Source: Paenibacillus sp. (GTDB taxonomy: Bacteria > Bacillota > Bacilli > Paenibacillales > YIM-B00363). Taken from it: 64,000 nucleotides of DNA. The notes under the pieces were generated by a model. It saw only the letters and a list, made by a program, of their open reading frames with translations. It had not been told where the DNA came from and searched no databases. The position numbers and the translations under genes are program-made. Of this stretch, positions 36,289 through 45,170 are shown one piece after another; the stretch's first letter is position 1; the number at the start of each line of letters is the position of its first letter. The stretch spans positions 124,001 to 188,000 of the forward strand of contig NZ_JAPSKE010000009.1 in assembly GCF_031177825.1 (NCBI RefSeq), given 5' to 3'.

Positions 36289-38658
36289 TTAGGCACGGCG
36301 GAAGAAGCGAAGCGTCTGGCCGGATTCCGTCGGCAGCTCGAAGAGGGTTCCTGTCAGCGGCGCTTCGTTGCCGTCCGGCAGCAAGCAGACGGCCGCTTCC
36401 ATTCCCCATGGATTGTACATCCGAAGCGCGCTTCCCGCTTCGCTGAAAACTTCGACCTCTTTCGCGGTCCCGTCCTCGAAAGCGGCGCTGACGAGGAACG
36501 CTCCCCGCGCCCGCATCGTGCGAAACTTTGCCTTCTTCTCGGCGGGCCAGTTCGGGAACAAGCGAAGCACGCCGTTGTAGCTCTGCAGCAGACACTCGTT
36601 AATGACGGCGGGCAATGCGAAATTTTCGAACCAGATCCCCATCCGCGACATGTAATCGTAATCGGTCGTATCCGAATATCTGCCGCCGGACTCGAGCAGC
36701 CGGTCGGTGCACGTGCCGTTCGGCAAGAGACAATATTCGATCTGCCGCTTGAACCTCTCCAGATCGAGCGCGCCGAGCCTCGCCCCGGCGAGATGATAGA
36801 ATACCAGCTCGTTCCCGCCTTCGTTGCGGTGATTGCGGTACGAATCGAGCGCGATTCGGTACTCCTCGGGACTCGAATGAAGCCCGTGGTCCTCGCCGGG
36901 AAAGACGGTGACGATCCCGTTCGGCACGTTGTACACGACCTCCGGGTCCTCCCCCGGCACGGAGACGAACACCGTCCCTCGCGCGGATTCGGCCGTCGGG
37001 TACGCCGGGAATCGGTCCAGGACGGCTCGCACCTCCGCACCGATCGCCGCCTCCGCCGAATCGTCGGCGAAGCCTAGCGCTTCGCAAGCTTCGAGATACG
37101 CGCGGAACAGAAACTTCGTCAGCGCAAGATCGACGATGCAATCGTAATTTTTCCGAAAGCCCGGGGTCAGCTCGTACAGCTCCGGCACGACCGTCGGGAA
37201 CACGTGGTACTTGCCGTCTCCCCATGCCTCGCCGTGCGCTTCGGGGCGCGTCATGTAATCGACCATAAACAAGACGGCTTCCTTCATCGCCGGGAAGGCG
37301 CGATCGGCAAGGAACGTCCGATCCATCGTGTATACGTAATGCCACCACAAGCTCTGCACGGTCCACGGCGTCTCGCATACCTCCCAGCCCCAATGCGGGA
37401 CGGGGTACGGCATCATCGTCATCTCGACCGGGTAAGCGGAATGCGGGAAGTACGCGCCCCGCAGGCCGTAGTACTCGCGCGCCCATCGGCGGCTGACGGG
37501 CAGCACGTGATCGACCATATTGGCGTAGGCGAGGTGCTTGTCGACATGATTGCTGGAAAATGCCGCCCAAAACGGCTGCTGCGTATTGTAGTTCATATGA
37601 TAGTCGCCATGCCAATCGGCGCCGATCCTGCCGTAGCTCCAATTGGCGAACAAGCCCGGACAAGTCGCCTCCGGCTTTACGGCGCAATGGAAGAAGTATA
37701 GGTTCCGGTACCACGTCCGCTCCAGCAGCTCGTCCTCGAGCTCCACCGCCGAGCGGGACCAATACGCTTCCCAATCCGATGAGGCCGCTATGAATGCGGC
37801 GTCGCGCGCGTCCGTCGTCGTCGCGGCGATCGGCGCGGCGGCGTCCGGCGCGTCCGCGGCCAGGCCGGAATCGAGCCGGACGCTGAGGACGAAGTCCTGC
37901 CCCGCTCCGATCGCCGCCTCCAGCGGTCGGCCGCCGGCGGCGAACGCCGCGCCCCCGCCAACACGCGCCGTCAGCCGGAACGCGCGGTCCCGCGGATCGG
38001 GGGCCTCGATCGAGCGCGGCAGCCGTTGCCGGAACGACAGCTGCTTCGCCGCGTCGTCCGAAGATGCGGCGTAGACCGGCAGCTCGGGCGGCGTCTCGGG
38101 ATCGGGAATCAGCCGGACGCGATCGAACGGGGCTGCGACGCCGCTATTCGGCGGCGCTTCCCATGTCGCCCACAACACGTCGTCCCGCGGATCGACGAAC
38201 AATCGGAGCGCCGCGTCCGCCTCTCCCGCGCGGAAGTATACGCGGCACGTCCCGTCCGCGATGTCGAGGCGATGTCCGAGCAGCTCCGCCTTCCGTCGAT
38301 CGAAGCCGAGCAGCAGCGACCCGCAAGGCATCGGGCGCGGGTACGGGAAAGAATAATTTTCGCAGGCCATCTTAACGTATTCGCGGTACCACGGATCCTC
38401 GTCGAGCGACTTACAGGTTTCCGGAATTTGTTTAAGCTTCGCAAATACGGAATCGAACGTCCCCAGTTCCTCGCGATGCCGCTCCTCGATCCGAATGTCC
38501 CAGACGTCGTTATGTCCGAACCGGACGACGACCGCATCTGGCCGCGTCGTGACGACAGCGCCCATGCCTCCGTTCCCGAGCAGCGCGCCTTCGAAGAAAT
38601 CGGGCGCCGGACGGTTCCCGACGATCGCATGCTTGCCGGCTTGCGATTGCAAGTTCAT
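36289..38658 (-). CDS. GH95-like glycoside hydrolase
   Basis: A protein of 789 residues of the GH95-type plan: an N-terminal beta-domain (LLGNGGMGAVVTTRPDAVVV, HNDVWDIRI), then a helical (alpha/alpha)6 barrel with WHGDYHMNYNTQQPFW as the counterpart of the GH95 Asn-X-Asn catalytic block, and a C-terminal beta-domain. GH95 enzymes hydrolyse alpha-L-fucosides or alpha-L-galactosides by inversion. Sequence differs a good deal from the canonical GH95 at 45171, so the substrate may differ. ATG 38658 has GGAGGG eight bases ahead. No signal peptide. It ends an operon of two permeases and a binding protein, after a hairpin. Confidence 0.75.
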   Translation of the reverse strand: MNLQSQAGKHAIVGNRPAPDFFEGALLGNGGMGAVVTTRPDAVVVRFGHNDVWDIRIEERHREELGTFDSVFAKLKQIPETCKSLDEDPWYREYVKMACENYSFPYPRPMPCGSLLLGFDRRKAELLGHRLDIADGTCRVYFRAGEADAALRLFVDPRDDVLWATWEAPPNSGVAAPFDRVRLIPDPETPPELPVYAASSDDAAKQLSFRQRLPRSIEAPDPRDRAFRLTARVGGGAAFAAGGRPLEAAIGAGQDFVLSVRLDSGLAADAPDAAAPIAATTTDARDAAFIAASSDWEAYWSRSAVELEDELLERTWYRNLYFFHCAVKPEATCPGLFANWSYGRIGADWHGDYHMNYNTQQPFWAAFSSNHVDKHLAYANMVDHVLPVSRRWAREYYGLRGAYFPHSAYPVEMTMMPYPVPHWGWEVCETPWTVQSLWWHYVYTMDRTFLADRAFPAMKEAVLFMVDYMTRPEAHGEAWGDGKYHVFPTVVPELYELTPGFRKNYDCIVDLALTKFLFRAYLEACEALGFADDSAEAAIGAEVRAVLDRFPAYPTAESARGTVFVSVPGEDPEVVYNVPNGIVTVFPGEDHGLHSSPEEYRIALDSYRNHRNEGGNELVFYHLAGARLGALDLERFKRQIEYCLLPNGTCTDRLLESGGRYSDTTDYDYMSRMGIWFENFALPAVINECLLQSYNGVLRLFPNWPAEKKAKFRTMRARGAFLVSAAFEDGTAKEVEVFSEAGSALRMYNPWGMEAAVCLLPDGNEAPLTGTLFELPTESGQTLRFFRRA

Positions 38659-38674
38659 AGGGGTGACCCTCCTT

Positions 38675-38713
38675 AAAGAAAACCAGGCGCTCCGGCATGA
38701 CCAGGCGCCTGGT
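38675..38713 (-). terminator. Attenuating terminator between the binding protein and GH95-like gene
   Basis: ACCAGGCGC and GCGCCTGGT make a 9-bp stem, followed on the minus strand by TTTTCTTTAAGG. It lies in the 63-base gap after the binding-protein gene; partial read-through is expected. Confidence 0.65.
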
Positions 38714-38721
38714 AACGTACG

Positions 38722-40392
38722 TTATTTCGCGGAAGCGTCGTACGCTTCTTGCAGAATTTCCAGGTAGCGGTCGAGCCCGAGATCTTTAAGCCCTTTGACG
38801 TAGCCGTCCCAGTCCGCGTTCAGGTCCTTGCTGCCGGTGACGAACTGCAGCGAGCTTTGCTCGATGTACTTCTTGATATTCGTCTGCAGCATGCTCAGCT
38901 CGTCGACTTGCTCCGGATCGACCCAGACGGACCACATCGGGAACAGCTCCTGCGGCTCGTGGCCTTGGTACAATAAGGTCGCCTGATACAGACGTCGCTC
39001 GTAGTTCGCCGAGTCGTAGATGTCCGTGCCCTGCACCCAGCTGTCGCGATACTCCTTCGGCATGTAGAAGTGGCCCATGCCGCTCCAGCCCGCGTTGCGA
39101 GGCTCTTCGCCTTCCTTGGCCGGAATCGGCTTCACCATCGGCTCGACGTTCTCCCCGAGCGCGGCGTCGCCCGGCGCCGGATCTTCCCAGTCGATGCCCT
39201 TCATGCCGGATGCCGCATTCGTCTGCCCTTCCGGCGTATACATGTAGTCGGCCAGCTTGATCAACGCGATCTGCGCTTCCTTGCTCGCCTTGTTCGTAAT
39301 GGCGAATTTCGCGCCCGGCGATACGCCGCCGGCGTCATGCGTCGCGAAGGAGCCGTGCGGACCCGTCAGCGGCGGGAGCGGGTTATAATGCGCCGAACGT
39401 TCCCCGTCGAGGTTAATGAAGATGGCGGGGTGCATGCCGGCGCCGGCGCCGAGAATTTCCGCGCCCGCGTTTTCGCCGATCTTCTTGAACGCCTCAGCGT
39501 TCTGCGTGAACGCGCCCGGGTCGATCAAGCCTTCGTCGTACAGCGATTTCGCGTACGCCAAGCCTTCCTTCCACTCCGGCTTGATCGCGGCGGACTCGAC
39601 CTTGCCGCCGTTCAAGTTCAAGTAGTTCCGGTCGTCGTTGTACACGAATCCGTTCATAAGGAACGGCAGGACGCGCACCCCGAAGTCTTCCGTCGAACCG
39701 CTGAGCGCCACTTCGTCCGCTTGGCCGTTGCCGTTCGGATCCTGCGTCTTGAACGCCGTCAATACGTTCTTGAACTGTTCCGGCGTCGTCGGCATCTCGA
39801 GGTTCAGCTTTTCCAGCCAGTCCGTATTGATCCACATCTTGTTCGGATACGAGCAGTGGAAGCACTGCGAGTAAGCGACAAGACCGTAGATGTTGCCGTC
39901 CGGCGCCGTGTTGAACGTCTTCAGCTCCGGATTGGATTCCATCGCCGCCTTAATGTTCGGCGCGTATTGATCGATCAAGTCGTTGAGCGGAACGAGCACG
40001 CCTTGTTGGCCGTATTTCAGAACGTCCGCTTGGGAAAATTGATCGATGTACGCCGTCAGGATATACGCGTCCGGATAGTCGCCGCTCGCGAGCGAGATTT
40101 GGCGCTTCTCCTTCGCCCCGTCCGACGGGATCGTCTGCCAATCGAATGTAATGCCGAACATCTCCTCGGCATGCTTCGTGAATTTGTTCGTCGCGAGGTC
40201 GATGCCTTGCTCCTGCACCGCGAACACGCTGATCTCCACCGGTCCCGCGGACGTCTCCGCCGGCGCTTCCGAACCCGACGATTGCCCCGCCGCGGAACCT
40301 TCCGCCGTGTCGGAGCCGCCGTTCGAGCATGCGGCCAGGACGACGCTTAATCCCATTACGATCGTTAATAACCCGAGTCCAACCTTCTTCAC
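38722..40392 (-). CDS. Extracellular sugar-binding lipoprotein of an ABC importer
   Basis: A solute-binding lipoprotein of 556 residues with signal peptide and lipobox VLAAC near residue 22, then a Ser/Gly/Glu-rich linker and an LplA-like mature domain (VEISVFAVQEQGIDLATNKF). Together with the two permeases encoded upstream it imports oligosaccharides destined for the GH95-like enzyme encoded downstream. ATG 40392. The downstream hairpin is placed as in the other three binding-protein genes here. Confidence 0.9.
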   Translation of the reverse strand: MKKVGLGLLTIVMGLSVVLAACSNGGSDTAEGSAAGQSSGSEAPAETSAGPVEISVFAVQEQGIDLATNKFTKHAEEMFGITFDWQTIPSDGAKEKRQISLASGDYPDAYILTAYIDQFSQADVLKYGQQGVLVPLNDLIDQYAPNIKAAMESNPELKTFNTAPDGNIYGLVAYSQCFHCSYPNKMWINTDWLEKLNLEMPTTPEQFKNVLTAFKTQDPNGNGQADEVALSGSTEDFGVRVLPFLMNGFVYNDDRNYLNLNGGKVESAAIKPEWKEGLAYAKSLYDEGLIDPGAFTQNAEAFKKIGENAGAEILGAGAGMHPAIFINLDGERSAHYNPLPPLTGPHGSFATHDAGGVSPGAKFAITNKASKEAQIALIKLADYMYTPEGQTNAASGMKGIDWEDPAPGDAALGENVEPMVKPIPAKEGEEPRNAGWSGMGHFYMPKEYRDSWVQGTDIYDSANYERRLYQATLLYQGHEPQELFPMWSVWVDPEQVDELSMLQTNIKKYIEQSSLQFVTGSKDLNADWDGYVKGLKDLGLDRYLEILQEAYDASAK

Positions 40393-40509
40393 TGGGTAAC
40401 GCTCCCCTTTCGATTTCGGATTCCATTATACCCCTTTTTTCTCGATCCATCTTCGGCCGGCTACATCGTCCTCACCACCTTGCCGTCGCCCGATCCCATG
40501 TTCAGAGCG

Positions 40510-41424
40510 TTATCCCTTCACGGAACCGACCAGCATGCCTTGCACGAAATGCCGCTGCACGAACGGATAGATGAGCAGCACCGGCAGCGTCGCCACGACG
40601 ATCAATGAATACTTTAGCAGCTCCGCGAGCTGCGCCCGCTCCACCTGAATGCTCGGGTCCATGACGCCCGCGCTGTTGTTCTGGATGATGATGCTGCGCA
40701 GCACGAGCTGCAGCGGATACAGCTTATCCGACTTCAAGTAGATGAGCGCGTCGAAATACGCGTTCCACTGACCGACGGCGTACATGAGCACCAACACGGC
40801 CAAGATCGGCTTCGAGAGCGGCAGCACGATGCTCGTCAAGAAGCGCCAGTCGTTGCAGCCGTCGATCTCGCTCGCCTCGAACAGCTCGCTCGGAATCGTC
40901 GCTTGGAAGAACGTCCGCGCGATGATGACCTGCCACACCCAGATCGCGTTCGGGATGAGGAGCGCCCAGCGCGTGTCGATCAGCCCCAGCTCCCTCACGA
41001 CGAGATACGTCGGGATAAGACCGCCGCCGAACAGCATCGTGAACGCGATGAACGCCATAAGGCCGTTCCGTCCGAACAACGTCGTCCGCGACAAGGGATA
41101 CGCCAGCATAACCGTCAGCGTCACGCTGATCAACGTGCCGGCCGCCGTATAAAACAGCGAGTTGCCGTAGCTCCGCATAATTTGGGGCGTGCCCAACACC
41201 GCCTCGAATCCCCTGAAGGAGACGTCGACGGGCCAAAGCCACACTTGTCCGGACGTCACCGCGGACGGGCTGCTGATCGAGCTGCTGAGAATGTACACGA
41301 GCGGATACAGTACGATGACGAGCACGATCGTCAGAATCGCGTAGATGACGGCCATGAACAGCCTGTCGCCCGCCGATTCGCGGATCGCCCGCTTCGTCCT
41401 CGTCGTTGTTGTCGCCAATTCCAT
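40510..41424 (-). CDS. Carbohydrate ABC transporter permease (LplC/MalG type)
   Basis: A permease of 304 residues with six membrane helices and the EAA loop SELFEASEIDGCNDWRFLTS followed by IVLPLSKP. The C-terminus (RHFVQGMLVGSVKG) is typical. Start ATG 41424, 16 bases after the partner permease stop. A 117-base gap without strong structure separates it from the binding-protein gene. Confidence 0.9.
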   Translation of the reverse strand: MELATTTTRTKRAIRESAGDRLFMAVIYAILTIVLVIVLYPLVYILSSSISSPSAVTSGQVWLWPVDVSFRGFEAVLGTPQIMRSYGNSLFYTAAGTLISVTLTVMLAYPLSRTTLFGRNGLMAFIAFTMLFGGGLIPTYLVVRELGLIDTRWALLIPNAIWVWQVIIARTFFQATIPSELFEASEIDGCNDWRFLTSIVLPLSKPILAVLVLMYAVGQWNAYFDALIYLKSDKLYPLQLVLRSIIIQNNSAGVMDPSIQVERAQLAELLKYSLIVVATLPVLLIYPFVQRHFVQGMLVGSVKG

Positions 41425-41440
41425 AGGTGTCTACCCCTTC

Positions 41441-42358
41441 CTACCAGATGCTGGTGTTCGATATGCGCTTCGCGAATCCGTTCACCAGGACGAGCAGGAC
41501 GAGATTGATGACGGAATTGAACAAGCCCACCGCCGTCGCGAAGCTGTAGTTCGCGTTCAGCAGCCCGACGCTGTAGACGTAAGTCGCGATGACTTCCGAC
41601 GTCGCGAGGTTCAGCGAGTTTTGCAGCAAATAAATTTTCTCGAAGCCGACCGACATGACGCTGCCGACGTTCAGAATAAGAATGATCGTAATCGTCGGCA
41701 GGATGCCGGGCAGATCGACGTGAATGATTTTCTGCAGCCGGGACGCGCCGTCCACCTTCGCCGCCTCGTATAACGTCGGATCGATGCCCGCGAGCGCGGC
41801 CAAATAGATGACCGCCGCGTAACCGGCCGTCTGCCAGATGTCGGACCAGACGTAGATCGAACGGAAGAAGCTCGGCTCGCCGAGGAAATTAACCGATTCC
41901 AGCCCGAGCTGCTGCAGCGCGACATTCGCGAACCCGAGCCTCGGCGCGAGGAACAGCATAATGATCGACACCATGACGACGGTGGAGATGAAGTATGGCG
42001 CGAACGTGACGAGCTGCACGGCTTTCTTGAAGCGGGCGCTGCGCACTTCGTTCAGCATGAGCGCAAGCAAAATCGGGATCGGAAATCCCGCCAGCAACAA
42101 ATAGAAGCTCAGAAACAGCGTGTTCTTCACGAGCGTCCAAAACATCGGATTGTCGAAGAACAAATTGAAATGCTTCCACCCGACCCACGGACTGCCCCAG
42201 ATCCCCTTCATGACGTTGTAATCCTTAAAGGCCAACGCCGCGTTCGCCATCGGGTAATATTTGAAAATCAGAAAATACAGCACCGGCGGCAGCACGAGAA
42301 TGTACAATTGCCAATGCGTTCGAAAGCTTCTCACGGCTTGCCCCCATAACCCTTGCAA
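41441..42358 (-). CDS. Carbohydrate ABC transporter permease (LplB/MalF type)
   Basis: A permease of 305 residues: N-terminal helix WQLYILVLPPVLYFLIF, EAA loop PTLYEAAKVDGASRLQKIIH then VDLPGI, C-terminus FAKRISNTSIW. TTG 42358 is chosen because GGGAGGG lies six bases upstream; the frame runs five codons further up but that would place the binding site inside the coding part. First gene of a permease-permease-binding protein-GH95-like operon. A cre-like box precedes it. Confidence 0.87.
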   Translation of the reverse strand: MQGLWGQAVRSFRTHWQLYILVLPPVLYFLIFKYYPMANAALAFKDYNVMKGIWGSPWVGWKHFNLFFDNPMFWTLVKNTLFLSFYLLLAGFPIPILLALMLNEVRSARFKKAVQLVTFAPYFISTVVMVSIIMLFLAPRLGFANVALQQLGLESVNFLGEPSFFRSIYVWSDIWQTAGYAAVIYLAALAGIDPTLYEAAKVDGASRLQKIIHVDLPGILPTITIILILNVGSVMSVGFEKIYLLQNSLNLATSEVIATYVYSVGLLNANYSFATAVGLFNSVINLVLLVLVNGFAKRISNTSIW

Positions 42359-42394
42359 AACGATCCCTCCCAACGAATCACCGATGTAGTAGGC

Positions 42395-42408
42395 TGACAG
42401 CGCTTACT
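42395..42408. promoter_or_regulatory. Candidate cre-like box upstream of the GH95-like operon
   Basis: TGACAGCGCTTACT, nearly the same as the boxes at 14521 (TGACAGCGCTTCCA) and 44899 (inverted). It lies about 40 bases ahead of the permease start. Confidence 0.45.
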
Positions 42409-42528
42409 TCTGGCATTGATCATAGTCGATCGTTCGGGCCGACTGTAAGGTACAATTCCGGTGTTCGACGTACCATAACGCCGATTTCGGGGGTCCATCT
42501 CTTCCTAAGAACGGCCAAAGTTCCGATG

Positions 42529-42565
42529 GGAAAAAGGAAAGCGCCCCCCGGTTTCGGGAGGCGCT
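42529..42565 (-). terminator. Rho-independent terminator after the AraC regulator
   Basis: Minus strand AGCGCC...CCCG pairs with CGGG...GGCGCT around AAA, followed by TTCCTTTTT. Confidence 0.8.
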
Positions 42566-42587
42566 TGAATCGGAAGCGATTCGACGA

Positions 42588-44879
42588 TTACTCTTCGATG
42601 GAATGCCGATAGACGCTCGGAGACACGCCCGTCACGCGCTTGAACGCCCGACGGAACGAATGCGAGCTGTTATATCCGACGAGCGACGCGATCTCGTCGA
42701 TCGTGTGGGCGCTCTCCTTCAGCAGCTCGACCGCCCGGTCCATGCGCACCTGCTCCAGATGATCGGACAAGTTCGTGCCCGTCACCTCCTTGAACAGCTG
42801 CGAAATGTACTTCTCCGGTCGCTCGACCCGCTCCGCAATGCGGTACAACGTCAGCTCCGCATCGGAATACCGCTCGCCGACGAACGACTTGATCTGCTCG
42901 ACGATCTTGATGTGCATGTCGTTTTTCTTGCTGGCGATCGTTCGGCACATCGTCTCCATGACCGCGTCTACCTCTGCGTGGAACGCGTCGAGCGAGTCCG
43001 TCGATTGCAGCGCGAGGATTCGGGCTTTGACGTCGCCCGATGCCTCGGATTCCAGGAACGTCTTCTGATCGAGCAGCTTCAGCAGCGTGCCCTTGATTTC
43101 TAACGCCAGCTGTTGTTTCATCTCGGGCGACAGCTCGCGGGCGTCCTTGTTCTCGCTCACGATCATGCGAACGATGCGCTTCGCCTCTTCGAGTTCCCCG
43201 GCGCGGATCGTGCCGAGGAGGCGCAGTTCCACGTCGAGCGGATAATAATACGTATCGCTCTCCGGCTTCGTCTCGCCGTACCAGACGACGGATTTGTCGT
43301 TCGTCCGCGCCGGGTCGGCGCGTTCGAGCGCCAGCTTCGCCTGCTCGTACGCGAGGCTGACGTCCGTAATCGAAGCGAACGGATTGCCGACCGCGGCGAA
43401 GACGGAAATTTTATACTCGCGGAAGAGCAGCTCGGACAGATGCCGGAACAGCGCATCCGCTTGATCGCGGTCGAACGCGCCTTCGCTTCCTTCCTGGGAA
43501 AGCAGCATTACGACGGACTTGTCCGCGCCCAGCTCCGTGATCGGCACCGGTCCGGCCAGTTCGAGCATCGTCTGCTTCAGGATGAGGCGCGCCGCGCTCA
43601 GCTCGTTCAGCACCTGAACGTCGTTCATCCCGGAATAGCCGTTGATCTGCACGATACCGACGAACCCCGCGTCGCCGCTTAAACCCGCGCCCGATTGCAC
43701 CGCCGCGGCGACGATCTCCTCGCGCGTCTGGAATTCGCCGGCGATCAGACGTTTGTAGAACGCATCGCGGACGAGCGGCTGCTGCCGGCGAAGCTCCGAT
43801 TCGAGCTTCCGGTTGTTCGTGATCATCTCGGCGATGTTGCCTTGCAGGAAGTCGAATGCGTTGCGCCCGGTTTTCCCCTCCTGTCCGAAGACGGTGAGCA
43901 TCCGATGGATCGGCGCGCTGTTTCGATAAGCCAGCACCAATCCGACCAATAGTCCGGCGAACAGCGCGATGCCCGTCACGGTCCACGTGATCGACTTGAT
44001 TTTGTTCGCGTTCTCGAGCAGCGCCTCCCTCGGGATGCCCGCCTGGTACACCCAGCCGTTCTTCTCGGATCGGATCGTGATGACGAGATCGTCTTCGTAA
44101 AATTGACTGACCCGCTCCGCGTCGAACCGCGAGTCCGCCGCCATCGCCGCGACCGCCGGCTCTTCGATGCCCGTCAAGCTGACGACGACCCCTTGTTCGT
44201 CGCCGACGCGAACCCAGCCGCCGTACCGGTCGGTGATGCCGGATAAGAGGCTCGCGATCGCATCTTCGTCGATGACGACGACGACGACCGCGGGCGACGT
44301 GTCGTGGAAGCTGTCGAGCGGAAGCGATTGCATGTACGTAATAACGGACGTGCGCTGCGTGCCCGAGACGAATTCCTTCAGCGGGATCAGCTCGCTTCGA
44401 TGCGTCGTGTCGAGCACTTGCTTCCGCCAATCCTCGAACGGGAGATCGGCGTAATGATAGATCGCGTAATAATGCTCAGGTCGAAAGTACGCGGAGCCCG
44501 GCGCTAATACGACGTTATAGTTTTGAAGGTAAATGTAGAAATGCCGCAGGAAATCGTTCGTTTGACCGACGGCCGTGACGTCGCGCATCATTTTCCAAAT
44601 GCCGTAGACGTTGACGCCTTCTTGGGTCGCCTTCTCGTTGATCAGGACGGCGAGGTCCTGGTTGATCGCCAACTGCCTGGTGAGGCCTTCCACCTCCGCC
44701 ATCCGGCGTTCTAACAATTCTTTGCTTTTCTGCAGCTGCGTGACGCTGTTTTCGATCGACACCGACGTCGTGACGTTGATCGAGGTGCGATAAGACATGT
44801 AGCCGGCGACGCTCGGTATGGCGAGAATGACTAAATAGGAGATCAGGAAATTGCGAAACACCTTCGTATGTCTGAACAT
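42588..44879 (-). CDS. Membrane-anchored AraC-family regulator with Cache-like sensor
   Basis: A protein of 763 residues. TM1 is near residues 11-30 (FLISYLVILAIPSVAGYMSY) and TM2 near 300-322 (TWTVTGIALFAGLLVGLVLA); between them is an extracytoplasmic sensor. A cytoplasmic region of about 300 residues follows, then the AraC HTH pair (YRIAERVERPEKYISQLFKE; ASLVGYNSSHSFRRAFKRVT). It probably activates the adjacent permease-binding protein-GH95-like operon in response to an outside glycan. ATG 44879 has AGAGGGGG seven bases ahead. A cre-like box is directly upstream and a terminator is downstream, so it forms its own unit. Confidence 0.92.
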   Translation of the reverse strand: MFRHTKVFRNFLISYLVILAIPSVAGYMSYRTSINVTTSVSIENSVTQLQKSKELLERRMAEVEGLTRQLAINQDLAVLINEKATQEGVNVYGIWKMMRDVTAVGQTNDFLRHFYIYLQNYNVVLAPGSAYFRPEHYYAIYHYADLPFEDWRKQVLDTTHRSELIPLKEFVSGTQRTSVITYMQSLPLDSFHDTSPAVVVVVIDEDAIASLLSGITDRYGGWVRVGDEQGVVVSLTGIEEPAVAAMAADSRFDAERVSQFYEDDLVITIRSEKNGWVYQAGIPREALLENANKIKSITWTVTGIALFAGLLVGLVLAYRNSAPIHRMLTVFGQEGKTGRNAFDFLQGNIAEMITNNRKLESELRRQQPLVRDAFYKRLIAGEFQTREEIVAAAVQSGAGLSGDAGFVGIVQINGYSGMNDVQVLNELSAARLILKQTMLELAGPVPITELGADKSVVMLLSQEGSEGAFDRDQADALFRHLSELLFREYKISVFAAVGNPFASITDVSLAYEQAKLALERADPARTNDKSVVWYGETKPESDTYYYPLDVELRLLGTIRAGELEEAKRIVRMIVSENKDARELSPEMKQQLALEIKGTLLKLLDQKTFLESEASGDVKARILALQSTDSLDAFHAEVDAVMETMCRTIASKKNDMHIKIVEQIKSFVGERYSDAELTLYRIAERVERPEKYISQLFKEVTGTNLSDHLEQVRMDRAVELLKESAHTIDEIASLVGYNSSHSFRRAFKRVTGVSPSVYRHSIEE

Positions 44880-44898
44880 GCACTTGCCCCCTCTTCCA

Positions 44899-44914
44899 TT
44901 GTAAGCGCTGTCAG
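44899..44914. promoter_or_regulatory. Candidate cre box upstream of the second AraC gene
   Basis: TTGTAAGCGCTGTCAG fits the cre consensus with two mismatches. It is 20 bases ahead of the start codon. Confidence 0.5.
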
Positions 44915-44970
44915 TCACTCGAATGGAATACCTCCTATTATAACAGGATACGTACACCGCCGAAATATAA

Positions 44971-45011
44971 AGAGCAACCTCAAGCGTGCTAGATTCCGCC
45001 GAAGTTGCTCT
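44971..45011 (-). terminator. Terminator downstream of the GH95 gene
   Basis: AGAGCAAC and GTTGCTCT are perfect arms (ten of eleven base pairs when extended), followed on the minus strand by TTTATATTT. The loop is long (about 20 bases). Confidence 0.6.
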
Positions 45012-45050
45012 CGTATGTTGTTTGCTATGCCGGCCCTCCGCCGCCGCTCT

Positions 45051-45165
45051 AGGTTCATATTCGCGCTTAGAAGCGGAATCTTCCGCCTATCCCCCCACTT
45101 TAAGCTCATATTTGCGCTTAGAAGCGGATTTTTCCGCCTATTCTTGCGCTTAGAAGCGGAATTTC
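45051..45165. repeat. Three spaced repeats of a palindromic intergenic unit
   Basis: Copy A (45051-45090) and copy B (45102-45141) are 40-base units identical at 35 positions, with core GCGCTTAGAAGCGGA. A shortened copy C (45145-45164) starts four bases on and runs into the GH95 stop. Each full unit has a small palindrome (GCGGAA/TTCCGC in copy A). Looks like an interspersed chromosomal repeat, not a CRISPR. The region 44880-45170 otherwise holds only a cre-like box and a terminator. Confidence 0.75.
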
Positions 45166-45170
45166 CCGAG

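Noticed and set aside
45051..45165. CRISPR array
   Set aside because: Only two full repeats plus a fragment, spacers of 11 and 3 bases, palindromic core, no cas genes nearby.
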